Of a stretch of 64,000 bases of DNA, positions 39,001-49,625 are shown piece after piece. The notes under the pieces were generated by a model, which saw nothing but the letters and a program-made list of their open reading frames with translations, made no database searches and was not told the origin of the DNA. The DNA comes from Solen grandis (Eukaryota > Mollusca > Bivalvia > Adapedonta > Solenidae): contig CM037783.1 of assembly GCA_021229015.1 (NCBI GenBank), positions 54,983,311-55,047,310 of the forward strand. The letters are read 5' to 3'. A program made the position numbers and the translations under genes. Every line of letters begins with the position of its first letter. Position 1 is the stretch's first letter.

Positions 39001-42000
39001 GAATTGATCATACAACAACTACAGTGCATTAAATATATGACAACAACAGTGAATTGATCATACAACAGCTACAGTGTATTAAATATACAACAACAACAGT
39101 GAATTGATCATACAACAACTGCAGTGCACTAAATATACAACAACAACAGTGAATTGATCATACAACAACTACAGTGCATTAAATATATGACAACAACAGT
39201 GAATTGATCATACAACAACTACAGTGCATTAAATATATGACAACAACAGTGAATTGATCATACAACAACTACTCTCATTATATATACGACTACAACAGTG
39301 CAATGAATATAAAACAACAATAATGATATAAATGACTAAACAACAACAACTGCATTGACTTAACAACAGCAACAGTGCATTGGTTATACAATAACAGCAA
39401 CATTGTATTGAATATATGACAACAGTGCATTGGTTATACAATAACAACAACATTGTATTGAATATATGACAACAGTGCATTGATACACAACAATGCATAA
39501 CTGTGCATCAACATGATGATGTGTTAAAAGTTCACACAACTTTTGATACTGTCAAATAGAAAATGCAACAACTACAGTGCTACTGTATTTGATAGGAAAA
39601 TAAATGAGGAAAAGGAAAAAAATAATGGTGACATTTTTTGTCCATAGATCAGCAGCATTTTCATGGCAAACTTAAAATAATGGTGCATGGATAAAAGGTA
39701 CTACATCATATATACATGTACATGCATCTAGATTTTTTATCTTTCCCACCCATCCCAATCTGAGAAAAAAAGGGGCAATTTAAAGTTACTTGGAATCAAA
39801 TTCTCCGCTTCCAAACATATTTGCTGAAAATACATGTATTTAGAATAGACTTTCTGTTGTCTCAAAATCCATTTCTTGATCACACAGGTTGTGAGGGAAT
39901 GGATCTTGGACAAATGGGAGCCCCACAATAGGAATACCCTGGCCCTTCATGGCTACCCCTTCCCACGGGCCATCATGGATGATCCAGGGAAAACAGAGGA
40001 GGAACACCTGCTGAAGTTTCTGCAGCTCCTGCCAGAGTATGAGGTCAGAACCAGTTCTAACTTAACCTGATTCTTGGTAGACACATTCTGAAATATACTA
40101 ACAATGATAAAGGATTTTTCATGCTGTCCTGTTGCATCCTGTCCTCATGGCTGTATTAATCTCTTTCAGAGAAAGCTCTAGTTTATATCATATGTTTGAC
40201 TGCTTTGTCGTCCACATTGAGTATATATACTTATGTTTACATTAAATGTGCCATTTGTCTGCAGGAATACAAAGGCCAGCTTGCAATGGCAGTGGAGGAA
40301 GGAAACCTGATCAGTGTGAAAGAGATGCTGTACAGTGAATCTTGGTCAGAGAGAGGCTTTAAACCACTCTTTGCAGACAGCAGGTACTGTTAATTTATTG
40401 AAATGATCAAACTGTGGAGAGGGAAATACAGATATGCTATCAAAAGGAATATTAGTGTTCACTTCAGGTTGTAAAGGGAACAGAAACCTTGAAATTTTAT
40501 ATACATGTATATCAAAAAAAAGTACACTTACAGTTTTGTAAAAAATTATTATGTGTTAAAAAAAGCACACAGAATGACTTTATTTATGGTGAATAAGGTA
40601 GAACACCTCTACAAAACATAAGATTATATAACATTATCAAATACTGGATAAAGATATTAGATGCTGATTGAATAATTTACAATGCTCTTTATCAAGATTT
40701 AATGAATAAACCTAACTCTAAGAATTGGTGCTCATTATTAAGAAACTTGCTTTTCACACTTGGTTTTGGAGAATCATGGTATTCTCAGTCAGTGGGTAAC
40801 AAAAATATTTTTCTTTCATTGGCTAAACAAAGAATTTTTGATCAATTTTTGCAAAACTGGAATGATTGTTTACAAAATTCAAGTAGAGCTTTATTTTATA
40901 GAAATATTGTTAACTTTCAGTTCCAACCTTATTTAGACATCATTACCTGCAATAAGTACAGAATTAATTTAACACGTCTTCGAGTATCATCTCATAGGCT
41001 ACATATTGAAACTGGTAGATGGAAAAAACCTATTGCTACACCGGTAAATGAACGCAAATGCAGCTTTTGTAATATTTTAGAAGATGAATATCACTTTGTT
41101 TTAGAATGCAAAATGTATGAAAATATAAGAAAAGAGTTTATATCACCATTTTATTATCTAAACCCAAATATGTTCAAATTCACAAAATTAATAATGAGTA
41201 CTAACAGGAACACTATAAGAAAACTGAGTTTATATCTGACAAAAGCTTTTGAATTGAGAAACAATCTACTATACCATGAATAATAGTGCATTGTAAACAT
41301 ATATATGTGTGTGTATATGTATGTGTGTGTATATCATGTATATGTATGTCAATTATATATATCTGCTTTGCATATTATATAAATTAATATGCTACAGTAT
41401 GATGTTATGGATAAACTCACATGATCATTGCTATACATGTACCCTGTTATTATTCATTTATATGTAATTTGAAATGTGTACCTGTGTTGTGTAAACAGAC
41501 TATTATTACTATTATATATTATATATATACCTCTGTATATCCTTGTGTAAGTATAGAAATGTCCATTATTATTTATTTATTTATTATTATTTGCTTTTAA
41601 ACTTGTGTGATGCGCTATAGGATTTGTCTGACTGCTACTATGTAACGTCTTATAAATAGTATTTAATGCCCTTGTCAAAATGAAAATACTATATCATTTG
41701 AAACATCAGTGTAAAACATACCTTGCCATTTCTGTCCTTCTTTCTTGTCTCTCTATCCAGCTCATTTTCTTGTGTATCACTTACTACACGGATACACACA
41801 CTGCTGTCACGAAAAAACATCCATCAGTTCAACAGAATACTGTTAATTATAAAATATATCCATAAACTATCCTCATATATTGTGATTGCAGACAATTATT
41901 TATCATAATTTTCAGTTTACCATGTGCCTCCGGTCCTTGTAATTTTCACACGATGATAAAAATCAGTAAAGGTGCCAATTTAATTGTCGGATACTTAATA

Positions 42001-45000
42001 ACACATTGTTTTTCACTCGCATAATGTTTTATAGAAATAACAGAGATGTCTATACCTGGATATATCTAAATTTAATGTAGCTTCATGGAATTATATATAG
42101 TACTCACCTGTTTCGTATTTCCTTTTATCCTGTATTTTGTTTTCTTTCTTTATTTTGGGAATCACCCTTATATTTCGTTTTGATAAGAGAAGTTATTCGA
42201 AATATTACGACATTGTTTTGATATTGATATTTATATATATTTATATGATGTCTTATGTGATTTGCATGTTACATGATCGTTTACACTGCTTTCACTTTTC
42301 GTTTGTTCATCTCCATCATGTTTTGTACAATTTATGTAATATGTTTTGCCGCATGGGTCGTACGACCTTCTGGCTTATGGTGAATAAAACTTTCAAACTA
42401 TCAAAATATACATAATTTTCATTTGACCTTAAATCAAAATGCGGTACACTTTTTGTTCCCTATTTTCCTCCAGTAATAGTGATGTGATATTATGAAGGTT
42501 AAGAACGTCTATTGTGATAAAAAATTTACATTTTAGTTCCATTTCCTTTGGCATATCATGGAGAAAAAATCAATGTTTGGTTGAATTCATCATATGCACA
42601 GTATATTCAGCATTGTTGACTTTTTTCTATTTGAGACATACATATCACATCATACTGTAAAGCAGGTTATTTCTGAGGGTGTAATATTCTGTGGTTTTAC
42701 CGTAAAAAAGGGTTAGTTTTTTCTACTGATTATTTTTCTGTGATTCCTGAACCTAGGAAGAATTACTTCTGCACTTGCATATCTTGCTAAAGCAAATATA
42801 GTATATTAGATATACAACACCAAGTCATAATGGCCTGTCAGTCTAGAGCATTCTTTTCAGCAAGTTCTGACACAGAATTCTAAGTTGTGTAGTTGTTGAT
42901 ACATAGGTGTTGTTTCAGGCCAGAGGGCTGTGGTCAACCTTTGTTACACAAGGCAGTGCTGAGGAATGACCATGACATTGTGCGGGAGATTGGAGAATGT
43001 ATTGTATATAAATGTGGACAGAAGCTGGACACTGTCAGGGATCAGGTACTGTTGAATAGTACTATTGAGTAGATAAACTTTTCTTATACCTATAATATCA
43101 CTTTGGGGTTGATACAATTACAGTAGTCAATCACTTTGTCCAACCCCATTATGTTGACTCCTGTCTCATCCTGTTCTTAACTTTGATTAGTTAATTAATT
43201 GCTTTATATCTTGATGGATGATTTAAGTATTCTATGAGTGCTCATGTTCCTATATGCATGCCTGGAGCTGTGGAACTTTAACAACAGGTGTTACGGTTGT
43301 GTATTTGATCCCCACTGGAGGGTGAGAAATTTTCAATACCTTCCCAAGTGTAAAGTACTAGTGCAACCTAGGAACCGTCAAGAGGGATTGGCATAAAAAT
43401 ATGTTTCCCAATCAATGTTGAAATCAATTCATGCATACCCTGTCTGTGGTATGTTTCAGTATTTCCGGACAGCCCTGCACTATGTGTATGGAATGGAAGG
43501 CAGTAAGCACATGGTCCACCTGCTAGAGGATCTCGGCATGTCAGAACATGTGATGGACAAGGTAAGGTGGGGGGCTGTTGGTTGTGTAGCCTTGGAGCAC
43601 TGGGCTGAATTTCTTACATGGGGGTTGAATCTGTTAAAAGGTGCCATGGTCCACAAGAAGCAGTCACTGACTGATTGAATTTTTTAGTGCTTATGGTGAG
43701 CTATTGTGATCACCTTTTGTTCGGCGTCTGTGCATCTGGAGGGAACAATTTTCTTTAAAAACATCCTCCTTAACCATTGGGCCAAATTTGATAAAAATTG
43801 CCTGTGATGTTCCTTGCATACCAAAATTGTTCAAATGGTTCTGGTCAGTTGAATATCATACCCATAACAATGAAGTTGTATGGGGGTTTACTGGATCCAG
43901 CCTGACTGGTCGTCCGGTCGTCTGTCGTTTTTTTGTTGTTGTTTTTTTTTCAGGACAGTAACTCAAAAAGTATAAAAGATATCAAGATGAAACTTCATAT
44001 GTGGATAGATCTCATTTAAGGGAAATGCAGTGCCAAAGAACTGTAACTCTCATTCACATCATTTTAAAATCCCTTTGACAAAGCGGCATGTGGGGGGTAA
44101 TTGTGCCATGACAATGGCAGGTCTAGTTTTACATAGACTTATTTAGGAAAAACTAGAAAAATCTTCTTGTCAGAAACCACAAGGCCTAGAGTTTAGATAT
44201 TTGGTGTATAACATGGCCTATTGAGCCTCTACCAAGTTTTTTCAAATCATGGCCCTGGGGTCAAAATTGGCCCCGCCCTAGGGGTCACTTTATTTTACAT
44301 AGGCTTGTATAGGAAACCCCTCAAAAGATCTTCTCAGAAACCACAAAACCTGGAGTCAAGATGTTTACTTCTGGAACTAAACAGGTCTGTTCAAATCATG
44401 GCACTGGTGTCAATATTGATCCNNNNNNNNNNNNNNNNNNNNNNNNNNNNNNNNNNNNNNNNNNNNNNNNNNNNNNNNNNNNNNNNNNNNNNNNNNNNNN
44501 NNNNNNNNNNNNNNNNNNNNNNCACCTCAGGGGTCACTTGATTTTTTAGCTCACCTGAGCACAAAGAGGTATTGTGATCAGTCTTTGTCCGGCGTGCCTC
44601 CTAAACCGATGAGCAGAGTTTGATGAAATTTATAGGTATGATCCTTAGGTGGTACTGAGCAAAAATAGCTAAAATTGTTCCGATCCGCCAACCAAGATGG
44701 CCACCAGAGCTAAAAATAGAAAAATCTTTAAACGACATCTCCTAAATCGCTAAGCAGATTTTAATGACATTCAATAGGAATGATCAGTGCGTGTTACTGC
44801 ACAAAAATAGCTAAAATCTTTTTGGTCCGCCATTCAAAATGGCCGCCAGAGCTAAAAATAGAATAATCTTTAAACAACATCTTCTCCTAAACGGCTGAGC
44901 AGATTTTGATGAAATTTTACAGGAATGATCCTTAGATGGTACTGAGCAAAAATAGCTAAAATTGTTCTGATCTGCCAACCAAGATGGCCGCCTGAGCTTA

Positions 45001-47001
45001 AAATAGCAAAAATCTTTAAACGACACCTCCTCCTAAACCAAGAAGCAAATTTTGATGAAATTATACAGGAATGATCCTTAGGTGGTACTGATCAAAACTG
45101 GCTTAAATCATTCAAATCCAATCCAATGTATCTATTCTGCAGGATGGGAGATCCCCACTTGTGTTTAAGGACAGGAGAGGTCTGAAGGAAATGAATGATC
45201 TTCTTAATTACCATTTAGATCAGGTAATGTTCTTCCTTTACAATGTGCATGTATAATTTTGGTGTTTTGACTTTGGCTTAAGTTACACATTAAACTTTGT
45301 CTCGTGATATTCATCAGAATTTGATGTGAGTGGGATGCAGAATTTGAAATTAACAAGGTCATAGTTACATCAAAGTTTTATTACAAATCATTTGCGTTAT
45401 GGTGTATTAACATGTGAGTACCAATATAATAGTATGGTGCAAACTATGAATCCCAAGTTTTTAATTTGATAATTCTGTAACATGGTTAAAATTGCAGTCC
45501 AACACAAGGTCTACTTGGCTTTTTGGCCAGGCAGTTAATTAATTTAGTTGTTAAAAATAAAGCTCATGTTCTGGTACACTCAGAATATATGGGTAGTTCA
45601 AGGTATGGCTTACCCAGTGTCAGTATAATGTGACTTGGTGTTGAATCATGCATGATATTGCAGTGAGGCAACACAATATCTTTCATGTAGACAAAAAGTC
45701 TCCATATGACTGAAACTGCTGGTGGGACATTAAGCCCTTGCAAAATGAGAGAGAGAGAGAGATCTAAGTTTGGACCCAAATACAGTGTGACATTGGATCT
45801 GCACCAATCAAGAATATGATGAGATGTCTTTTGTTGCAAATTATATTCCTCTTATAAATTTTGTGTTTGAATTTAACCTTTTACTTCATATAGACTCATT
45901 TTGACGCATTGGCAAACAGAGGCTCCTATAGGAGCTGTCTGATCAGGGTCTCCTCTGTTTGCTTATACAGTATTGTAGCTCATATTCTACATAGTCTGCA
46001 GAGCAAAGAAAAATTCACTGTTTCATATACCATTTAAAGTTCAGTTAATTAATATTCATGAAGTCATAAATCTGTACATGAATATTCATGAAGTAAAGGG
46101 TTAAAACCAATGTTCATACCCTACTTCCAGTTGATTTTCGAATATGAGGTGTTTGTCTTGTGAATATGATACCTGCTGAAAACAAGGGTTTTTGCAAGTT
46201 TCACAGGTGTAAAATACTGGTACAACCCAGGAAATGTTGAGAGTGTGTTTAATTTTTTATGATGTGAAAAAAATGGGATAATTTAGATTTCAGGTATTTC
46301 TTTATCTTTTACAGGACCTGACCAGTCCGGAGCCAGACCCCTGGTCAGTTCCCCTACCATTGCCCATCATGGGCTACCTGACCAAGTGTGTCCACTCCCA
46401 TCACAACCAGCGGTCCAAACTACCAGCCTCTGACCAGTATGATATGGTTGACCATACACAGGCCACTCCTCCGGACATTGGTCAGTCTGAGGACTTAAGT
46501 GGTCAGTACTCACAATTAAAGGTCATTAATGACCACTCCAGATGGTATACCGGTGGTCAGGAGGGCACAGAAACTGACCAAATGAACAGGAATATGCTTA
46601 GCAATAAGAAACACTTAGTGAATGGGTACAAACCGTTGGTGAGTAAATCACTAGACTTTGAGGGAAGAACTCTTGGATCAAGACTGGATAACTCAAGAAA
46701 GAATAGTCAAGGTGAAACATTATGGAGTGCCATCGTTGACTTGAGCAGTAATACTCATATATGCAAGTCAGACTCTGACATGAGTTTAGAAATTCCACGG
46801 CAAGAATTGAAGAGAGTGCTTCAGAACAATGAAGAATGGAGAAAGCAGGAGGACTATGACGATGACGACCTTGAGGAGAGTTCAGGCTCGTACAGCGAAG
46901 GGAGTGAACTGGATGAAAATTACGAGGGAGATTATTCGGATAATGACAGTGATGGGGAAGAGGAGCTGGACAGAGAGTCAGGATATTGTGCAATACTGTG
47001 A
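24038..47001 (+). CDS. Ankyrin-repeat protein with acidic tail and CaaX box
   Basis: Seventeen coding exons, all GT-AG: 24038-24157, 26013-26135, 26951-27058, 28861-28941, 31133-31219, 31521-31604, 32411-32503, 33611-33727, 35238-35351, 35857-35961, 36657-36725, 39888-40043, 40265-40383, 42919-43045, 43460-43561, 45143-45223 and 46315-47001. Every junction is phase 0 except the one between 40383 and 42919 (phase 2). The product is ~790 aa. Residues ~40-560 are degenerate ankyrin repeats. The clearest are DRGATPLYYAMCNNDRRMVD (then LLLDNGAKLD), RTALHYVYGMEG and QPLLHKAVLRNDHDIV. Residues ~562-790, all in the last exon, are low complexity and end in a very acidic stretch and GYCAIL, a CaaX motif. 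CaaX proteins ending in Leu are usually geranylgeranylated, so membrane attachment is predicted. There is no signal peptide or enzyme domain. I do not recognise a named orthologue; the role is probably scaffolding, by inference only. Confidence 0.88.
24844..25698 (-). mobile_element. Pearl-type element in ankyrin intron 1
   Basis: The left edge is TTTAGCTCACATGAGCAC followed by a near-palindrome (AACGTGCTCAAGGTGAGC) and a GTCC/GTCG-rich tract (24898-24940). The centre has two or three ~175 bp units (TTGGTATGTAGCATCATCTT, then GGTGATAAATGACCCC). The right edge is GGTGAGCGATTCAGGGCC, then ATGGCCCTCTTGTT. The ends match, in opposite orientation, those of 51961-52794 and 56552-57354. Confidence 0.8.
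27700..27812. mobile_element. piggyBac-like MITE family A, truncated copy
   Basis: It starts at a TTAA (27696-27699) followed by CCCTTTCCCTCATAGAGG. It includes the family's central palindrome (GCCTGCGAGTAACTCGCAG), then stops matching after CTGCTCCTCAG. The other half is missing. It lies in ankyrin intron 3. Confidence 0.75.
28995..29820. repeat. Tandem repeat with CCCCCATATTTACATGGGGG hairpin
   Basis: A hairpin at ~28998-29023 opens four or five diverged units of ~110-160 bp. They share GGTGGATAGATCTCATG, then AGTGTCATGCACAA. A GGAGGTGGGGGAGACAT stretch closes it near 29810. It lies in ankyrin intron 4. A related piece is at ~43870-44115. Confidence 0.65.
30406..30636. mobile_element. MITE family B, copy 1
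   Basis: Ends CCCTTTACTTCATA and ATGAAGCAAAGGG are inverted. The interior has GTTTCCTCTGTTTGCTTATA and CTGTTTCATATACCAT as in the copy at 45877-46100. The TTAA flanks are worn. It lies in ankyrin intron 4. Confidence 0.7.
30781..30996 (+). mobile_element. tRNA-derived SINE (copy 2), full length with TSD
   Basis: GGGCCTCCGTGGCCGAG (box A region) and GGGTTCGAATCCCGG (box B region) are followed by the same body as the copy at 172. A 14-bp direct repeat, CAAAGAGATGTCTT, flanks it (30767-30780 and 30997-31010). It lies in ankyrin intron 4, same strand as the gene. There is no obvious A-tail. Confidence 0.92.
31618..32023. mobile_element. Small TIR element next to a splice donor
   Basis: The ends AACCAGGTTTTCAA (31618-31631) and TTGAAAACCTGGTT (32010-32023) are a perfect 14-bp inverted repeat. 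The interior has two diverged units (GGTCAAGGTCACTGTTACTAAA). It starts 14 bases after the end of the ankyrin exon at 31521-31604. Confidence 0.75.
32817..33189. mobile_element. Possible decayed relative of the 13132 element
   Basis: The left end CGGTGTGTAAAATTCCACTC and the right end GGAATTTAACACCCTG resemble the termini of the 13132-15013 element. The interior is poly-A rich and no duplication is visible. It is in the ankyrin intron after exon 32411-32503. Confidence 0.4.
34392..35152. mobile_element. CAGGGTTGCCACA-ended element, 5-bp TSD
   Basis: A perfect 13-bp terminal inverted repeat, CAGGGTTGCCACA, lies at 34392-34404 and 35140-35152. The flanks 34387-34391 and 35153-35157 are both TTATT. 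Inside each end the word GTCAGGGAAAA is repeated several times. No transposase frame is present, so it is a non-autonomous hAT-like element. It lies in the ankyrin intron between 33727 and 35238. Confidence 0.82.
35473..35693. mobile_element. MITE family B, copy 2 (diverged)
   Basis: TTAA at 35469-35472, then CCCATACAGACATAATT. The right end is TTCATGAGGTAAAGGGG. The interior resembles the copies at 30406 and 45877 but is more worn. Ankyrin intron. Confidence 0.6.
36110..36343. mobile_element. piggyBac-like MITE family A, full copy
   Basis: Flanked by TTAA on both sides (36106-36109, 36344-36347). The inverted ends are CCCTTTCCCTCATA and TATGAGGGAAAGGG. TTAA targets with CCC-starting ends are the hallmark of piggyBac-type transposition. 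There is a central palindrome around 36255-36300. It lies in the ankyrin intron after exon 35857-35961. Confidence 0.88.
37857..37982 (+). mobile_element. 5'-truncated SINE (copy 3) with perfect TSD
   Basis: Only the 3' half of the SINE is present (GTAGGTCGGTGGTTCTACC to GCAGCGACGGTAAAC, then ACAATCAAT). It is flanked by CAATATGTGCACC at 37844-37856 and 37983-37995. The tRNA-like head is gone, as expected when reverse transcription stops early. Confidence 0.9.
38380..39490. repeat. Minisatellite of 47-50 bp units in ankyrin intron 11
   Basis: About 20 units share GTGAATTGATCATACAACAA, then CTACAGTGCATTAAATATAC and (AAC)n. The spacing of GTGAATTGATC is 47 then 50 then 50 bases at the left end. 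Unit variants (with or without the CTACAGTGCATT half) give higher-order patterns. The edges fade into looser AAC-rich sequence. It lies between exons 36657-36725 and 39888-40043. Confidence 0.92.
40580..41283 (+). mobile_element. LINE fragment, C-terminal ORF2 region
   Basis: A broken frame at ~40590-40700 (GRTPLQNIRLYNIIKYWIKI) runs into an open frame from 40702 to the stop at 41281-41283. That frame has RLRVSSHRLHIETGR and a terminal finger, CSFCNILEDEYHFVLEC (C-x2-C-x8-H-x4-C). This is the part that follows reverse transcriptase in several LINE clades. It is related to the copy at 4460-5430 but less decayed. Likely 3' UTR and TATG repeats follow to ~41350. The stretch ending ATGGTGAATAAAAC near 42390 may be the 3' end of the same or another LINE. 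It is inside the ankyrin intron between 40383 and 42919, in sense orientation. Confidence 0.8.
41284..42420. other. Probable LINE 3' UTR and AT-rich intron
   Basis: TATG/TGTG microsatellite at ~41298-41345, then AT-rich sequence with no ankyrin-gene exon. It ends with a GGGTCGTACGACCTTCTGGC segment and a GAATAAAAC signal-like stretch. Confidence 0.4.
43256..43400 (+). mobile_element. SINE-like fragment
   Basis: It carries a T-arm-like GTATTTGATCCCCACTGGAG and then TAAAGTACTAGTGCAACCTAGGAA. A close variant of the latter (TAAAATACTGGTACAACCCAGGAA) is at ~46209-46232. It is a decayed tRNA-derived element in the intron before exon 43460. Confidence 0.45.
43694..45125 (-). mobile_element. Pearl-type repeats with an insert and an assembly gap
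   Basis: Edges like GTGAGCTATTGTGATCACC (43699-) and TTAGCTCACCTGAGCAC (44546-) open diverged ~130 bp units (CTCCTAAAC, GATTTTGATGAAATT, AGGAATGATCCTTAG, AAAATAGCTAAAAT). A second repeat related to 28995-29820 is inserted at ~43870-44115. An N run interrupts the sequence at 44423-44522. All of it lies in one ankyrin intron. Confidence 0.65.
44423..44522. other. Assembly gap (100 N)
   Basis: Exactly 100 N characters, the usual placeholder for a gap of unknown size. It falls within repeats in the intron between 43561 and 45143, so no known exon is lost. A small unseen exon cannot be excluded. Confidence 0.99.
45440..45770 (+). mobile_element. V-type SINE-like repeat, copy 1
   Basis: It shares TCAGTATAATGTGACTTGGTG and a TATGACTGAAACTGCTGGTG tail with the repeat at 48690-48890. 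It lies in the last ankyrin intron. A GA microsatellite follows at ~45748-45762. Confidence 0.6.
45877..46100. mobile_element. MITE family B, full copy
   Basis: TTAA flanks at 45873-45876 and 46101-46104. The inverted ends are CCTTTTACTTCATA and ATGAAGTAAAGGG. The interior has CTGATCAGGGTCTCCTCTGT and two ATGAATATTCATGAAGT-like words. It lies in the last ankyrin intron. Confidence 0.85.
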
Positions 47002-47315
47002 TCACTGTGTGGCGTGTGTCTAGCAGTTGCATGTGGCACAAGGGTCTGCAAGTCTAAATCTGTAGGCCAAGTATTATTCATTATTAATGTTTTTTTTATT
47101 GTGATTATGAAAATATAATTATTGTATACCTATAAAACATGGTCTGTTTAAGTAAGAAAAGTGATCTTAGCATTTAGCGCAGATCCATACAGAGTTGGAG
47201 CATTAAGCACTTTGTTATTCAGTGAGGGTAATTCCCAGGCATGTTAGACTTTTGTGGCTCATTAGTACCTGGGATTAAAAGATTATATTACTTATCCCTT
47301 TACCTAATGAATATT
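47002..47315 (+). other. Ankyrin gene 3' UTR start
   Basis: Unique sequence after the stop codon. ATTAAA at 47274-47279 and AATAAA at 47893-47898 are possible poly(A) signals; I cannot choose between them. Confidence 0.4.
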
Positions 47316-48181
47316 TATGCCACCCTTCGAAGAAGAGGGGGCATTATTCTTTACACGTTGGTCGGTTGGTAGAGACCCTGAGATCTCAAACTTGGTATGG
47401 TTGTTGCTTATGACTAGTAGAAGACCCCTATTGATTTATGGATTTGTACCTCAAAGGTCATGGTCATGAGGTAATAAGATAAATTCTCACAAATACTTAG
47501 TAAATTAAGCATTGTCCGGCAGATTACTCAAAATTTTATTGACTTCTAGGTCACAAACATTATAAAATAGTTACTTATGACTAGTAGAGTTTTGATTTTG
47601 GGGTCTGTACCTCAAAGGTCAAGATCAAAAGGTCATACATTAAATTCTTTTTAACATTGAGCTACAACTGATAAGTTTCTCTTTTGTATCAAATATTGCA
47701 CAATTGTTGTTTATAAGTAATAGGAAACCCCTTTTGATTTTTGGGTATGTACCTCAAAGGTCAAAGTTGCAAGGGTATAAGTTGAATTCTCACAAACACT
47801 GTGTTAAGTAAGTATTGTCCAACTGATAACTCAAAATCAAATAGTTATGCCCCCCTTACTTATGTGCTGCACTAATGACTTGTTTTTCTTATAATAAACC
47901 ATGAAACACTTATAATCTTTTAGATGTATAATTGTATATTACTTACATTGCTACTTTACTTAAAATTTCATACACTTTTGTAAATCATTTCTAATTCATT
48001 TATTTTAGTGAAGATTTAGTTTCATCTTTTTAGCAGTGTTCATAATCATCAGTAGTAAACCTTCACTAAGATAATTTCTGGACCAATCTGTGACATGTCC
48101 ACGTTATGAAGTCAAACATCATACATATAATATATCTGTATTAGTATTATGAGGGGGGCATATGTGTTTTACAAACATTTT
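47316..48181 (-). mobile_element. Repeat with CCCTTCGAAGAAGAGGG hairpin, copy 1
   Basis: The hairpin end TATGCCACCCTTCGAAGAAG (47318-) is followed by three diverged ~170 bp units with TACCTCAAAGGTCA. The far end carries GAGGGGGGCATATG and AAACATTTTTGTC near 48150-48185. The same family runs in the opposite orientation at 56268-58049. Confidence 0.7.
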
Positions 48182-48689
48182 TGTCATGTACAAATTTACG
48201 ATTTGATGAATATCAATTTATGGTACTTGAAACAATGGATTTTTTCTGATTAATTACAGAAACATTGAAACACATGGTCTTATTTTCACAGTAGATGTAT
48301 ATCTCAGAGAGACTGAAGAACATTAGTGTTCCAAGTTGATTGTTGAAGGGGAAATTCTGCTATAAATTGTACATGATTATTTCCAACATTTTATGATAGC
48401 CTACCAAGTTGAAAATCACTATGAAATCACAGATATCATTTATTAAATCAATATCTGATATTATTTTTTTCATGTTTATGTTTTAAATTAGTGCAATAAT
48501 TTGTTTTTGTTGTGTTGTTATATACTCATTAGTCTTTATTATGTGTATACCTGTTGCTTGGTATGCACATAACTGTATTATTTATTGATTTTTTTTTCTA
48601 TGCAAATATCAACTTGTTATATTTTCAAAAATTATATCAAAGTTTATATCAGATACTACATTAATGTACTTAGAAATTTACTATAATCA

Positions 48690-48960
48690 ATTTATGTTTA
48701 CACTGGATCAGCATATAAAGGTAGTTCTAGGAATGGTTGGCCCGGTGTCAGGATAATGTGACTAGGTTTGGTATCATGCCACATGTCTATGGTTTGATAC
48801 TGTAGTGCAACAGCAATTTATCTGTCTCAAGTAGATTTAGTCTCAAAATGACTGAAATACTTCGGTGAGATGTTAATCCATAAAAAAAAAAACTGATAGA
48901 GGAAAATCCAAAGTGCGCAGAGGCATCCGGGTAGAACCACCAACAAATTGGAAGGTGCCA
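48690..48960 (+). mobile_element. V-type SINE-like repeat, copy 2
   Basis: TCAGGATAATGTGACTAGG, then AAAATGACTGAAATACTTCGG and an A-run at ~48882. An oppositely oriented fragment of the tRNA-SINE body (CCGGGTAGAACCACC) follows. Confidence 0.55.
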
Positions 48961-49219
48961 GCTGAAAGGTCCTCTGGCATGCCTTTTAAACTCTTCATTT
49001 GCATTAACAATTTTATTTATATTTAAGAGGGGTTTTTTTTTTTTTTTTTTTATATTGTTTTAATTAAGACAATACACTATAGTAGAACTTTGCTTCAAAA
49101 GAGATCATTGAACTGATTATCATTTCAGATTATTTCTTCAGTTCAGAAATGTTTGCTTCATAACTGAAAGAGGAATACTTTATAAATAGGATTTTTGCTC
49201 TTTTTTTTTTTTCTTTTTT

Positions 49220-49625
49220 TTTTATACGCCCGAAGGGTATTATTATTTTATACCCTCAGTTGTCCGTCCATCTGTCCGATAGCAGAGCATTGTGAATGCA
49301 ACTCCTCCTACACTGCTGGAGGGATTTGGTTCAAACTTACCAACAATACTTGCCTTTATTTGTAGATGTGCATGAAGGCTGGATTTTGCACTCTATGATC
49401 TGAAACTTTCAAAAGTAAATGTAGATATATCAGCAAGAATTATCTGAGGTAAACAAAAGTGTTTATCTCATGATGTATTTCCCAATTCTTTACCAAGGCT
49501 TTGATTGATTAGGCTTCCTGTGAGGTAACTGACATCAGTATTGTACCATATAACATACAAGGCTTCTTCACATTACAATACCTTCGGGTGTATATTGCCA
49601 CCCTTTGCAGTGCTCTTGTTAAATG
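49220..49625. repeat. Hairpin-ended repeat with TCCGTCC tract
   Basis: The left end is TATACGCCCGAAGGGTAT and the right end ATACCTTCGGGTGTATA. It contains TTGTCCGTCCATCTGTCCG and CAACTCCTCCTAC, and matches the nested repeat at 13581-14735 in inverse orientation. It has a single core unit. Confidence 0.6.

Noticed and set aside
38380..39490. CRISPR-like array of regularly spaced repeats
   Set aside because: The spacers are themselves repeated, the host is eukaryotic and the unit is a plain minisatellite.
39229..39498. 89-codon minus-strand frame rich in Cys and Leu
   Set aside because: It is a translation of the minisatellite and its AAC-rich edge.
44221..44541. 106-codon frame near the assembly gap
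   Set aside because: It reads through the N run and pearl repeat sequence.
46598..47041. 147-codon minus-strand frame
   Set aside because: It is the complement of the last ankyrin exon, whose plus-strand frame has splice support and a continuing protein.
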